From Eustoma russellianum (Eukaryota > Streptophyta > Magnoliopsida > Gentianales > Gentianaceae), in NCBI GenBank assembly GCA_036186865.1, contig AP025041.1:38083300-38147299 (forward strand): DNA of 64,000 bases, given 5' to 3'. The notes under the pieces were generated by a model. That model was not told the origin of the DNA. It saw only the letters and a list, made by a program, of their open reading frames with translations, and made no database searches. Position numbers and translations under genes: made by a program. This document shows positions 12,983 through 24,078 of the stretch, piece after piece. Within the stretch, counting starts at the first letter, position 1. Every line of letters begins with the position of its first letter.

Positions 12983-13453
12983 GCAAAACAAGCTTGTACA
13001 AACAAGCTTCAAAAATCCTCTTAACATAAAGAGGCCGAAGTGAAAAAGAACAAGGTACACATACCTTACTTGAACTAGTCAAACTGGATAAAGTTGCGTT
13101 AAAAAGCAATATTACACACTCAAGATTTGGAAGTACAACTATAGTCAAAGTCAGAGCCTGATATAAACAAGGCAGAGTTCATCTTAAGTTTATCCATGAG
13201 TTAGCTCCGCCCAAAAACCAGGTTTATTTTATGACTTGGAGACTTCGTTTATTTTCAATGAAGTTGATCAAGTTTGATAAGACTGACATGGAAACTCAGC
13301 AACAATAACTTTGAAAGATCAACTTGATAAAAATGCTGAAGACAGAAGTAAAACTGAGCCGCGAAAGAAAAATTCTTCATTGATTGAGAAATTAAGTCCA
13401 AGGTACAAGTTGATGTCTGCTCAACTAAAGGTAAACAAAGAAAAATCCTAAGC

Positions 13454-14770
13454 CTAGTCATCTTCCTCCCTCAAGTCAGCTCCGTCCACAAATTTTTGAA
13501 ATTGTTCTTCAAAGTCTTGGGGAGCGTTGGGATTGTACAACTCAGCAAGGCGAGGATCTTCTTTGTTCAATTCCGGGTAAATGGTTGAGCAAACATCGAT
13601 AGCTTCTCTTCGGCCCACCTCCATGGCTGAACTCTGTAGAAGAATCATATTTTCTTCAAAAAACTTAGATTTTTTGAAATCCACAAGAGTTTTGATCTCA
13701 GCTTCAGTCAGTTGGTGGCGCAGTAAGCCGATCTGCTCTTCATCAGCTCTGCTCTTCTGCGTCACCTCAGCCAGTTGCTTCTTTAAGAACTCAATCTCAT
13801 TTAGAGATTGAGTGGAGGTCAGTTCCAGGTCTGCCACCTTGTTCTCCAACTCGTCCACTTTGGAGTTGGAGGTGGCCAGCCTCACTTCAGCCTCTTCAGC
13901 CCTTCGCCAGAGTTGGGAGGTCTCAGCTCGCAGGTTCGTATTCTCTTGGGTCAACTCGGCTCCCTTTTGCTCAGCTTCTTCAAGCTGCTTGTTCTTGTTC
14001 TCGAGCTCCCCACGAAACTCTCCACTGCGAGTTAGAATCTCTAACTCCTGGGCTCGGACCTGCAAAGGAAACAGAGTTAGAAAAAGTTAAGTAATAAAAA
14101 GCAAACAAGGCACTCAGAGAAAGTTTTGCTTACCAAAGCGAAGTTTGACTGGAAGGCATTTGACAGCTCGTCCCAGCCAGTCGCCCTAAACTTTTGGTGG
14201 TCTAAGGGCAAGACTGCCACCTTGTTTAGCCTTCGAGCTATGCTGGGATCCATAGTTGAATCCCCTTCAGAAAACCCAATAAGAATTGGGTCTTGAATTT
14301 CTCTCGGCTGAGGCAGGTTTTCCTCAGCCGGCTCAGCAGCGATCATCTCCAGGGGCTGAGATGACCCCGGATCACGACTCCTGGAACCTTCACCCCTTTG
14401 CCTTTTCCTGGGGCGAAGGCTGGAACCTTCACCAGCCTCTGCTGGAACTTCTGAATCAGCAGAAGCCTGAGGCTGGATCTCAGCCTTAGGCTCAACGTCC
14501 ATTATCACAATTGGCAGGGCTGCAAAGAAGTAAATCAAGTCAGAACCCAAACAAGTGTTAACACTTAGAAAATTTTTGCGTTTGAATGGAAAGCTTACCT
14601 GATTCAGGCTCCGCTGGCTCGGGCTCAGCAGGAGCAGCAGTTGGAACTGGGGGCAAAGCTGAAGTAGAAGCTCCCCCAGAACCAAGGGTTGCAATCCTTC
14701 TCTCCCTTCGGGCCCTCTTCCTGGCTGAGGCCTCAGCCATTAAATTGGAACGAGTAGAAGGGCCAGCCAT
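13454..14770 (-). CDS. Antisense spliced gene of gypsy-1, coiled-coil protein (387 aa)
   Basis: Three exons join in frame: 14770-14599, 14519-14134 and 14059-13454, with GT-AG introns 14598-14520 and 14133-14060. The start is the ATG at 14768-14770 (MAGPSTRSN...). Exon 1 is basic (ARKRARRERR). Exon 2 is rich in Pro, Glu and Ala and has RPRKRQR, a possible nuclear signal. Exon 3 begins VRAQELEIL and is a long Glu/Lys/Gln-rich heptad region (GELENKNKQLEEAEQK), a clear coiled coil. No stop or frameshift is seen, unlike the sense-strand pol. Such antisense ORFs are described in Tat-lineage elements; their function is unknown to me. Confidence 0.7.
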
Positions 14771-14847
14771 TGCACTACATCAAGAGCTAAACAGTTAAAC
14801 ACTGAAAAAAGGGAAAGTGGCTGGGAAGAAAAACACCAATATCCACC

Positions 14848-15828
14848 TCAGATAATGATTAACTGGTCCGGAGAAAGAGGCAAATAATTGTCACCCAGAG
14901 CCGAATGGGCTAGGTCGGCAGCTATCCAAATTTCAGAATCAACTTTCTGCCAATCGATGATAACAGGAAACAATCGAATTCTGTCTGCTTCATCGCAGTA
15001 GTCTTGGCCTGGCCTCATATTATCAGCTCGGCCAGACTTCCAGATGTTCCCGCTCGGCAGCTCAGACTTTCTAACGTAAAAGAATTTCCCTTTCCATCTC
15101 TTATTGGAAATGGGAATGTTAATAGCAAAAGGAAAGTCGATGCCAGACGCTCGCTTGCTGAAATAATACCAGCTCTGCGAGGTCCGACATGCAAAAAGGG
15201 CTCGGAAAATTGTAGTATTGAAAGGGAACTCAACAATTCTAAGAAAAAGGAGATAGCAAAGAATAAGCTTGAGGTCATTTGGCTGAATTTGAGGAAGCCT
15301 GAGCCCATAAGCCCGCATGATACGGACAAGTGGCTCAGGAACAGGAAGATTGAAGCCAGATTTGAAATAATCCTCGTAGACTGCTTCGTAATCCCTAAGA
15401 GGATCATAAGCAGTCTTACCCGGCAAAGGAAGGATTAAACCGAAGCGATTTCTGTCAACTTTGTAAAATTTACAGATTCTCTCCAGGTCGGCCTCAAAAA
15501 GGGTAGAAGAAGTCTCTTGAACGAGAGAAGATGGCCAACCTCTTTCAATGACTCCAGAAAATTGAGAGGGACCCCTCAGAGGGGCCGGGGGATTTACAGA
15601 TGCAGGAGCAGGAGCAGTCCTTGCTTGCTCCAGCGAAGAGCTAATCACGGTGAGGGCTCTGCTGGACTGATCAGAGTCATCGGTGGTCTGAAGTAAACTG
15701 CCGATGGGAAGATCATTGGCAGAGGCAGATCTGCCAGACAGAGATGGAGAGCTGATGGTCTCTCCACTACCGGCGGCGTAAGAACCTCCTTCAGAAGGGT
15801 TTTGCGAATCACGAGAAGGAGAAGACAT
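14848..15828 (-). CDS. Antisense ORF of gypsy-1, putative plant transposon protein domain (326 aa)
   Basis: Start chosen at the ATG at 15826-15828 (MSSPSRDSQNPSEGG); the ORF extends upstream without a better start. A Ser-rich N-terminus precedes a conserved-looking block (FEADLERICKFYKVDRN, then FNLPVPEPLVRIMRAYGL and QIQPNDLKLILCYLLF). It resembles the domain called putative gypsy type transposon (Pfam Transposase_28), found on the antisense strand of Tat-type elements; the assignment is from memory. It lies just upstream of the coiled-coil gene on the same strand, so the two could be one transcription unit. Confidence 0.65.
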   Translation of the reverse strand: MSSPSRDSQNPSEGGSYAAGSGETISSPSLSGRSASANDLPIGSLLQTTDDSDQSSRALTVISSSLEQARTAPAPASVNPPAPLRGPSQFSGVIERGWPSSLVQETSSTLFEADLERICKFYKVDRNRFGLILPLPGKTAYDPLRDYEAVYEDYFKSGFNLPVPEPLVRIMRAYGLRLPQIQPNDLKLILCYLLFLRIVEFPFNTTIFRALFACRTSQSWYYFSKRASGIDFPFAINIPISNKRWKGKFFYVRKSELPSGNIWKSGRADNMRPGQDYCDEADRIRLFPVIIDWQKVDSEIWIAADLAHSALGDNYLPLSPDQLIII

Positions 15829-16379
15829 AATGGAAGATTGAAGAAGAAGACTTACAGAAACTCTTAAGGAAAGGAAGAAGAAGGCCGGAAGTAGGTTGAA
15901 CCAGATCAGAGTCGTCGGAGTTACAGAAAATTGACAGAGAGGCAAGCAAGACACCGGAGTAAACCAGAGAAGCAAATAAAGGGTGCAAATGATCTGGGAG
16001 GATCCTATTTATAAGGTTTCATCTCGGTAGCCCAAGAGTTGTCTTGATTTAATTGCCCTTGATTCTTGAAACAGACAGATCCCAAAAGCTGCGTAACTGC
16101 TGCTTCGTACTCTGCGTAAACAGTAAATGAGCAGAACAAACCAATCCGAGACGGACACGTGCTAGAAGAGACGGTGAATTTATGAATCTGGACAGTTCGG
16201 TTTAATCATCTCAGCCAAAGATGACCTTCAACGCTTCGTACTCTGTGCAAACCAATAAATGTGTTGGGCGGTCTAATCAGAGATTGACACGTCATCGGTG
16301 GAAGGACGACATGTTACAAATTCTGGATCGATTAGTCTGTCCTCTCAGGTCAGCTCGGCCAAACTAATCTGGGGGCAAG
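15829..16379 (+). other. gypsy-1 3' untranslated region with polypurine tract
   Basis: No sense ORF. The segment includes the leader of the antisense gene. It ends in GGGGGCAAG (16371-16379), the polypurine tract directly before the 3' LTR. Confidence 0.6.
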
Positions 16380-17295
16380 TGATGAACCAAAAAAGACCAC
16401 ATGTTAGTCAAAACCGGTCACCGATAGGGAATGGGCATAAAAATGTTAAGTCCCTTGGGTTGGCCCAGAGTTCGGCAGGATCATATACTGACAAACAATC
16501 CATCACGGCCAAACAGTCACAGCGCTATCTCGGCCTAAAGGCCACATCTCGGCCTCAACGCCATCTTGGCCTCAGATCCACCTCAGCCATAGAGCAACTC
16601 GGCCAAAATGCCATATCTCGGTCTTGCTTCCATCTCGACCGGTGATCTCAGGCCACACTTGTAACGTCAGCTGCGGACACCGCAATACGCCCTACTTACA
16701 CTTTCCGAAGTCGGCCACTTACGTCTCAGCAAGCTGACCTCACATCCTAAGTCATCTCGGGCACTTCTGAGTACTTCTGGTAGGATTGGCCTCGGCTCTA
16801 GGAGTTTACCCGGGGTAATTCTACCAAGTGAAACTCCTAGCCAGGTGTCCCAAACTAACTTACTCAGCACAGTACCGAGCCACGTGGCGAGCAAGCAAGA
16901 GTAAGAGTCATCTATATGACCTCCTTGCCTGTCACGATTTCAGAGTTCTGCCCATGCATTGGCCCAAGCCGCCATATAAAAGGCAGAAAACAAGAAATAG
17001 AAAGACAAGCAACATTTCACAAATTACAATTGTGACTCATCTTCTTCACGGTGAAAACTCAGGTTTACCAGAAAACCTTTACTTCAAAACTTTCATACAG
17101 TATATAAACCTCTCCAAAAATGGCCTCAACTGACTTGACCGTCGGAGGGTATTACCCGGGGCCATAGATCCCGGGTCCTCTGGCCTCGTTCCTCTGTGCA
17201 GGTCGGCCAACGGCCTACTACAAACAACTGACGGAGAATTGACGGCGTGACTCTAATATCATAAAAATTACTTGGTGATAAATCTGACATCATCA
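16380..17295 (+). mobile_element. gypsy-1 3' LTR (916 bp)
   Basis: Begins TGATGAACC and ends ACATCATCA, so the ends are short inverted repeats (TGATG...CATCA). It aligns with the 5' LTR of gypsy-2 (62314-63261), sharing for example TAATTCTACCA, CCTCCTTGCCTGTCACGAT and TACTTGGTGATAAA. The two are clearly diverged, so they come from different elements of one family. Confidence 0.88.
16975..16981 (+). promoter_or_regulatory. Putative TATA box of the gypsy-1 LTR
   Basis: GCCATATAAAAGGCAG in the second half of the LTR is a good core promoter candidate, upstream of the expected transcript start. The matching position in the gypsy-2 LTR falls at the N gap. Confidence 0.5.
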
Positions 17296-18037
17296 ATCTG
17301 CATAAATAAAAGAAGGAGAAATAAAAAAGTGTCAAGCCGAGGTGCCGAGCTGAGGTGAGGAGCAAGTAGAAATAAAAGAGGTGCTGAGCCATGTTGCCGC
17401 GGTGAGGAGGACAGAAGTAAAGTGCTGGAACTAAGGTGATGAAGACTCGATCTGAAGTATAAAGTGTCGAGGTGAAGAAGTGTTCGAACCGAATGATGAG
17501 GTGATAAAGTGGTTGTGTTGAAGGATGGAATGACAAGCCGAGTGACGAACTGAAGGTGCTAAAGATATGAACAGCAATGATGAGATGTCGAACTGAGGAG
17601 ACAAGGTGAAGTCAAAGGCAATGGACAACCAAATGTACCGAGCTGTGTTGAGCATAATAACAGCAGAGCAAAACAAGGATGATGACAGCGGCAGCAAAGA
17701 GACAGCACTGTCGAGATAAAATAACTTAGAAAAATACAAAGATCTCAGAGGCAACACTGAAGAACAGAACACATGCATTTATGCGTATACACTGTATATA
17801 TTTACATTTCATACATCCACTAGATCAGTGGATTAAAAAACTGACTTTTGTAAATAAAATATAGCCCTTAGAGAGCCGTTGGCAATTGAGTTTTCTTACC
17901 TCTTCCTAAGCCTTATAAAAAGCAAACCAAATGTACATCTGAAAATGAGTAAGTTTGAATAAATTTTTACAGTTCAGCTTCTAATTTATGCTCTTCTATT
18001 TTACAATGCATGCTTTCGTATTTTACAATGTGTGCTT
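17296..18037. repeat. Dispersed repeat, copy 1 (LTR-like)
   Basis: Aligns over almost its full length with 23056-23918, including ACACATGCATTTAT, CATACATCCACTAG and CTGACTTTTGTAAAT, and both copies end TTACAATGTGTGCTTA. The left edge is the gypsy-1 LTR end, so gypsy-1 inserted into this repeat. The left part is made of short variants of GCCGAGGTG. It may be part of an old LTR; the minus-strand copia at 24.1 kb is a candidate source. ORFs in it are not convincing. Confidence 0.7.
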
Positions 18038-18189
18038 AGCTATGAGCTCAAGAAGAAGAAGGAGCTGTGAAGAGAATATGCCTGGCCAATCTTTGTTAAA
18101 AGACTTTTTTTTAGAAAACTTACCTGGTCGAGCTTTTATCAGTTGATAAAACTCTTTTAAAACTCTTCACTCTTCAACTTTACACTATT

Positions 18190-19510
18190 TTCAAATCTTT
18201 TTGGCTGGGCTTTGAAGAGCCTTTGCCTTGGGTAGAAATCTTCATCTGCACACTTTGTTTTTAAATAAAATTTCCAATAGGCTGAGAAGATCCTTAGCCT
18301 TTGTGCTGAAATCTTCAACCCCACACAACTTTAAAACTTCTGTCTTTCAAATAGGCTGTGAAGAGCGTTAGGCGTTGTGATGAAATCTTTTTCAAAGGCT
18401 GAGAAGAGACTTAACCACCAAGCTGAAATCTTCTTTGATAGGTCATAAAGAACCTTAGCACCATGCTGTAATCTTTATAGGTAATGAAGAATCTTAGCCA
18501 CTGATGTGAAATTTTCCGAGACTTTGACCTCAGTTCTTGAAAATACTTGCTCCTTTTTTCCTTTATTGCGGCACAGTGAGCTTCTGAATGAGAAGAAGAC
18601 AACCATTCCTTTCTGTTGCTTGGTAGGAATGTGGTCAATGTTCCTACGTCAACACCTTCTTTGAATGTCTTCTACTCAGCTTACTGAGCAAATGGTTCTC
18701 TGACATTTTGTTTGTGCCTATTTTCTAACTCTGCTTCGTCGGCTTTGAAGGATCTTGGCATAAGTCTGAAATCTTCTTCATGAACAGGATTTGAAGAGCC
18801 TTTGTAGAACACGGAAATCTTCCTGTTGAATAGGCAATGAGAGCCTTGGCCATAAGACTGAAATCTTCCAGAGGTCACAGTACCTTAATATTAATCAGCT
18901 TGTTATTGGTACAGGAACAAGCTTGATTTCTTGTTCTTTAGACATCGGCCTAAGCGCCATCTTTTCAAAACTCTGTACATGTTTTTTTCTTCTTCGAGGT
19001 TGGCAGAAGTGCCACTCTCAACATAACTGTTCCAAAGCCATAGAGCTGAGGTCGTATTTCAACAATATACTTTAAACCTTCAAAAGCCGAAGTACCATTT
19101 CTTCATAACTATTAAGTCACCACTTACAATGGACATGGATCTCTCTAAGTTGTCTTAAAGCCATGGATCCTCTGAGCCATCTTCATTAAGCTTGAAGAGC
19201 CTTGGCGACAGAGCTGAAATCTTCTCCATAAGCCATCCACAGAACCTTCAAAGACATACCAAGAAACATTAGAGAGACAAATACAAGTTCCCTGAGGAAG
19301 CTCCAAAGGTACCTAAAAAATCTATATCTTTATTAGGCCAGAAGAGCCTTGGTTGCGTAACTGAAATCTTCTTGTTAGCCCATTCATAGAGCCTTGGCCA
19401 TAGAGCCAAAATCTATTTCTTCAATATGCCATCTATAGAGCCTTTGCCATAGTGCAGAAATCTATCTCTTGATTTGGCCTGAAGAGCCTTGGCCGTGATG
19501 CTAGAATCTT
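18190..19510. repeat. Degenerate minisatellite, core GAAGAGCCTTGGCC...GCTGAAATCTT
   Basis: About 13-15 loose units, spaced roughly 45-90 bp apart, repeat a core like GAAGAGCCTTGGC, then GCTGAAATCTTCTT. Examples start near 18198, 18283, 18358, 18400, 18449, 18750, 18790, 18840, 19196, 19341, 19387, 19437 and 19481. No coding potential. The array ends just before the solo LTR at 19564. Confidence 0.75.
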
Positions 19511-19563
19511 ATCGAATCGTTCAAAAACGCCATTAAAATGCTGCTTTATTTTGAACTCGTATT

Positions 19564-21668
19564 TGTTATGCCCCGCACCTTCCGGAACTTAATTAAATAA
19601 GAGAAGAGATTTTAAGAAATTAATAACCTATTAATTATCAATTAATTTTGAATTAAATATTAGAATTTAAGAATTAAAGAAAAAGGATTTAAGTAAAATA
19701 CAATTTAAGAATTCCAGTTTTGCCCTTTCCCATAATAAAAACTGACAAAGCGTCAGTTTCTCCATTTCCCCCAGGAAACGTCGATCTTCCCCTCTCTCCC
19801 GCCTCAGCCGATTTCCACAAGCCCTAGGTGAAGAAGACAGCCTTCAGGAATCGATCCAAATCCCGTTTGTTTCTCAATCCGATCACTAGTAATCGAAGGC
19901 AAGTAATCTTCTTATCAGTTCCTACGATTTGTGAAGAAAAGTCCCTACTTTCGTATCAAAATTGGATCACCATGCAGTATTCTATCCTTGTTTATCTTTT
20001 TGTGAATTCGGTGCAATTTCTGTGTATTGGTTTCGATATTTTGGCCACCATATGTTGAAAATCTAGTTGATGGATTCCTGCAAATCCCTACCCCCTTGAA
20101 TCTCTTTTTGCTGTGATTTCATTATTGTGTAGGATTTGAGGGTGAAAGGTGGGATCTTTGGACTCGTAGGTTGAAATCTTTGAGTTCTAGGCTTGAATCC
20201 TTGTTATGTATGTGTGTAGTGTTCAATTTGTAGTTTAAGTATGAGATGATAGCAGGGATTAGGCCTGGAATGATTGGGATGAAGTTTGGGAATGATTGGG
20301 TTTTGGTTCTGCAGTTTCTGCAGAAATCACAGAGTGTTCTTTTCTGGAATCGTGGACATCGATCGATCGTTGTCATCGATTGATGTACATCAATCGATCT
20401 ATGTAAGAGAAATGAGAGACTGATGTGAGGCAGAAAGTTTCTGACAGACTTTGATCGATCGATGTGAGGGTATGAAGTCACTTCGATCGATCGATGTAGG
20501 TTGGTGGATCGACTGATGTGAGACAGAAACCTTTTGATGGACTTCGATCGATCGAAGTCAAGGTATGAAGTCACTTCGATCGATCGATGTAGGTAGAGCG
20601 ATCGACTGAAGTAAGACAGAAAGGATTCTAACGGACTTCGATCGATCGATGTAAGGTATGAGTGAGGGTGTCTACTTCATCCCTTGTATCCCTAGTATGA
20701 ATATTTATGTGAGGTAGACCTGAGCATGTAGTGATACGTTTGAATGTGTGAATGAGATAAACCTCGAGTGATTGAATGATATGTTGGATGTGCATATTTG
20801 CATCATGGCACTTGCGTTTGCATTATGTTTTGATAAGAGCTGTGCCTTGGCACAGGGTATAAAGTGACCTGTAATGTGACACAGGGTATAAAGACAAGTT
20901 GTGGATCATTACAGGGTATAAAGTTAAGCTGTGATGTGTCGCAGGGTATAAAGACAAGTTGTGGCCCATCACAGGGTATAAAGTTATATGACGGGGGACT
21001 GTGACATGCATTGCACTGTTTTGGAAAGTATTGCATAAGCATCTGGGATTGTGTAGTGTAGAGCATTATTTGAAGTGGCACGCATCATGTGTTCCGTTCT
21101 AATATGATGATTGTTATGTAAGTGACTCATTGTTTGCTTGTGTGGTACTTGTTCTTTACTTCTATTATGCAAGTAAAACTGAATTTTGGAATAATTCAAG
21201 ACGTGTGCCCTATTTCCCTTGATATTGATATTCACTCATGTCTTGCCATGTGATGATCTCGTATGTCTTATAAGCGGGTAACTTGCTAGCGTTTTTCGCT
21301 AAGGGTTCTACCCGTTGTTTTGCAGATGAGCCTAAATATAATATGATTTTCATAGAGGACGACAGCGAGTGGGCTGAATGGGGTGCTTAGAGTTCATATT
21401 GAGAATTGTTCTAGACTGCTATTGGTTATTTCAACTTTCTTTCATTCATTTGAGAATTAGATGGCTGCGACCATAAACCGTTTCAATTACTTATGCTTTG
21501 GGGAACATATATTCGATTGATTTAGATTTTAATTTATAAGTGTCTCTACGCTGATTTCTCCTATGTCAGTGATGATGTGTATGTGAGAGTAATGACGTCT
21601 GGTAGTCCTCTCAGTAGGCTACGACGGGTGCACCGGTTCAAATCCGCTGTCTGGGCCGGGGTGCTACA
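19564..21668. mobile_element. Solo LTR (family S), copy 1, with 5-bp target duplication
   Basis: Starts TGTTATGCCCCGCACC and ends GGCCGGGGTGCTACA. It is flanked by GTATT on both sides (19559-19563 and 21669-21673), a perfect 5-bp duplication. A related copy lies at 59579-61965. There is no internal coding region, so it is a solo LTR, probably left by LTR-LTR recombination. The parent superfamily is not known. It contains GATCGATCGATG-type palindromes (about 20355-20655) and a 30-bp tandem array. Confidence 0.88.
20852..20983. repeat. 30-bp tandem repeat with CAGGGTATAAAG, 5 copies
   Basis: CAGGGTATAAAG occurs at 20852, 20882, 20912, 20942 and 20972, each 30 bp apart. Several units have a short hairpin before it, such as TGTGCCTTGGCACA. 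The second LTR copy has seven units. ORFs across this block are repeat translations. Confidence 0.9.
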
Positions 21669-21673
21669 GTATT

Positions 21674-21939
21674 ACACAACTATACACACTTGATCAAAGA
21701 ATCTTTCAACACTTACAAAATCTTTTAAACTATGCCATTGAATCATCCAAATATTTTTTGGTTTTGCCTGCATGAGTGTTATCTCAGCCCCTCTCTCGTT
21801 TTTCGTCTGAAATTTGAATACGAAAAAGAAGAAGATAAGTACAGAAAGAGAGAAGAAGCGTGATGTGATTGCCCAAGTGAGATTGACATGCCTTGTCATA
21901 GTACAATTGACATATTTACAACTTGCCCACTTGGTAACT

Positions 21940-22025
<86 letters not shown>

Positions 22026-23055
22026 GATGTCGAGGATACATGCCGCTGCAAGAAGTGGCAAACAGAGCAGATGCAAAGGTGAGCTCAGCTTAACTACCGA
22101 AAGTGCTGATCAAGCTGAGCAAAAGGAATGTTTATGCCAATAACGTGGTAATCTATTTACAACCCTGGAACAATGTAATAGATATATGCAGTTATTTACT
22201 TGGGAAGATAAATTCTTTCTCAAGTATCAGCGATTTTGTTTGTGGTTTAAATATATGCTGAAACAATTATACCCTTTCATTGCCGAGCTATGCATCAGTT
22301 CAGAAATAACCATGCATCTAAACACATATAGTTCAACCTATTCATAAGTTTGTGTTCAATATGAACTAAGCTGAACTACGTACCATAATCGTAGAGGCTT
22401 TATAGCATTTGTGCATCCTGTAATATTAAGATCAACAATAACCTGTGTTGACCTGAACCGAATCTTGGAGTGCACACCATATGTATCCTTGATAAGATAA
22501 ACTAAGAGACAACTGTGCCTACTAGTGTACATTATGAAATTATTATCCTTGAAATTACAAAAACAGTTACACAAATATATTTTTTTTGAATGTTTGGACA
22601 TGTAATTATTAAACTGGAATACCTAAGTTAAATGAAAAGGAGTTACCTCTAACATCTAAACACAATTATTCTTGAATATTTGTTTTTAGACATAACAAAT
22701 GACTATTTTTTAAAGGATTACATTCATTATGTTCAGATTTTATGGTCAAAATATTGCATATAAATTAAAATAATTGATGCTTAAATTCTAGACGGATTGG
22801 ATCTACATTACTTAGTTTAAAATATACTGATGCATGCATGATTGTACTAATAAATACTTCCAAGTTTTGTCCTATGTTTTTTTAGGTACTCAATGAAGGC
22901 CACTAGCCGACCACGGTTAGAGGCAGACCAAGGAGAAGCCGAGGAATATTCAATGTTGGTTGTATTTGTTAATGCACCAAGCTTGAAGGGGAGTATTAGG
23001 AAATTTACAGACAGAATGTCAATCTTGGTTGTATAAATGCACCAAGCTTGGAGGA
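21674..23055. other. Non-genic stretch with microsatellite
   Basis: AT-rich sequence without a supported gene. A compound (AC)n(AT)n microsatellite lies at 21941-22024. At 22950-23040 a phrase ending GCACCAAGCTTG plus a purine tract (AAGGGGAG, GGAGGAGAG) occurs twice, resembling a duplicated polypurine tract just before the repeat at 23056. Confidence 0.6.
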
Positions 23056-23918
23056 GAGTATGGAAGGATAGTCTGCAAAAATAAAAGAAGTGCCGAGCCT
23101 AGGTGCCGAACCCAGGTGAAGATCAATGAGGAATAAAAGAAGTGCTGAGCCGAGGTACTGAGCTGAAGTGTCGAGCCGAGATGAGGAGGGTAGAAGTAAA
23201 GTGCTCGAACTAAGGTGATGAAGAGCCAAACTGAAGTATGCAGTGCCGAGGCGAAGAAGTGTTCGAGCCGAGGTGATGTAGTGCTAAGCTAGAATGAGTA
23301 ATGACGAAGTGATAAAGTGGTTGCGCTGAAGGATGGAATGTCAAGCCGAGGTGACGAAATCATCATCATCATCATCATCATCCATACCCAGTATATCCCA
23401 ACGACAATAAATGCTGTCGCTAGGGTCTGGAGAGGGTAATTGGTAGGTAGACAATACCTGCCAAACAGCAATGATGGGATGCCGAGCTGAGAAGACAAGG
23501 TGAAGGCAAAGGCAATGGACAAGCAGATGGACCGAGCTGCGCTGAGCACAATAATGGCAGAGCAGAACAATGACGATGACAGCGGCAACAAAGAGACAGC
23601 GCTGTCGAGCTAAAATAACTTAGAAAAATACAAAGATCTCGGAGGCAGCACTGAAGAACAGAACACATGCATTTATACGTGTACACTATATATATATTTA
23701 CATTTCATACATCCACTAGCTCAGTGGATTACAAAACTGACTTTTGTAAATAGAATATAGCCATTGGCAATTCAGGTTTCTTGCCTCTTCCCAAGCCTCA
23801 TAAAAGGCAAACCAATGTACATCTGAAAATGAGTAAGTCTGAATAAATTTTTACAGTTTAGCCTCCAATTTATGCTCTTCTATTTTACAATATGCTTCTC
23901 TATTTTACAATGTGTGCT
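23056..23918. repeat. Dispersed repeat, copy 2 (LTR-like)
   Basis: Diverged second copy of 17296-18037. Relative to copy 1 it carries an insertion of about 100 bp at 23359-23465 (SINE-like). It is followed by the decayed minus-strand copia at 24.1-25.6 kb, whose own LTR starts at 24079 (TGTTAAGTG on the minus strand), so this repeat may be part of that LTR. Confidence 0.65.
23362..23465 (+). mobile_element. Au-like SINE fragment
   Basis: An ATC microsatellite is followed by CCCAGTATATCCCAACGAC and GGTCTGGAGAGGGTAA. The same phrases occur at 39849-39965 and 50310-50405. The sequence interrupts the repeat alignment with 17296-18037, so it is an insertion. The Au-type assignment rests on remembered similarity. 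Confidence 0.5.
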
Positions 23919-24078
23919 TATGAATTCCAACATGTACAAGGTTCTAAATATAATACAAAGATAAAATCTAGTTATAAATGAAGAGATAGGATTACGGGAT
24001 TTGATTGAGATATAAATTGATTCCCTTATTAAATATTCTTTAATCTAGAAGATGAACATCATAATCTTATCACTTAAC

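Larger units (their letters stand above)
8030..17295 (+). mobile_element. Ty3/gypsy LTR retrotransposon of the Tat lineage (gypsy-1), split by copia-1
   Basis: The plus strand carries gag remainder, protease, reverse transcriptase, RNase H and integrase (gypsy order), then a 45-bp tandem array, antisense genes, a polypurine tract and a 3' LTR. The 5' LTR and first part of gag are not in the window, because copia-1 is inserted at 8029/8030 and the rest would lie left of position 1. Antisense ORFs downstream of pol are a known feature of Tat/Retand/Ogre-like elements. Pol has many in-frame stops, so the element is not autonomous. Confidence 0.9.

Noticed and set aside
12599..13060. Long minus-strand ORFs (153 and 128 aa) with repeated RTCRGL or GPAEVL.
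   Set aside because: They are translations of the 45-bp tandem array, whose unit length is a multiple of three; the periodicity explains the open frames.
20803..21081. ORF with repeated FIPCD or LYPV units.
   Set aside because: Translation of the 30-bp CAGGGTATAAAG array.
22356..22601. 81-aa minus-strand ORF in the non-genic stretch.
   Set aside because: AT-rich shadow without any recognisable motif.
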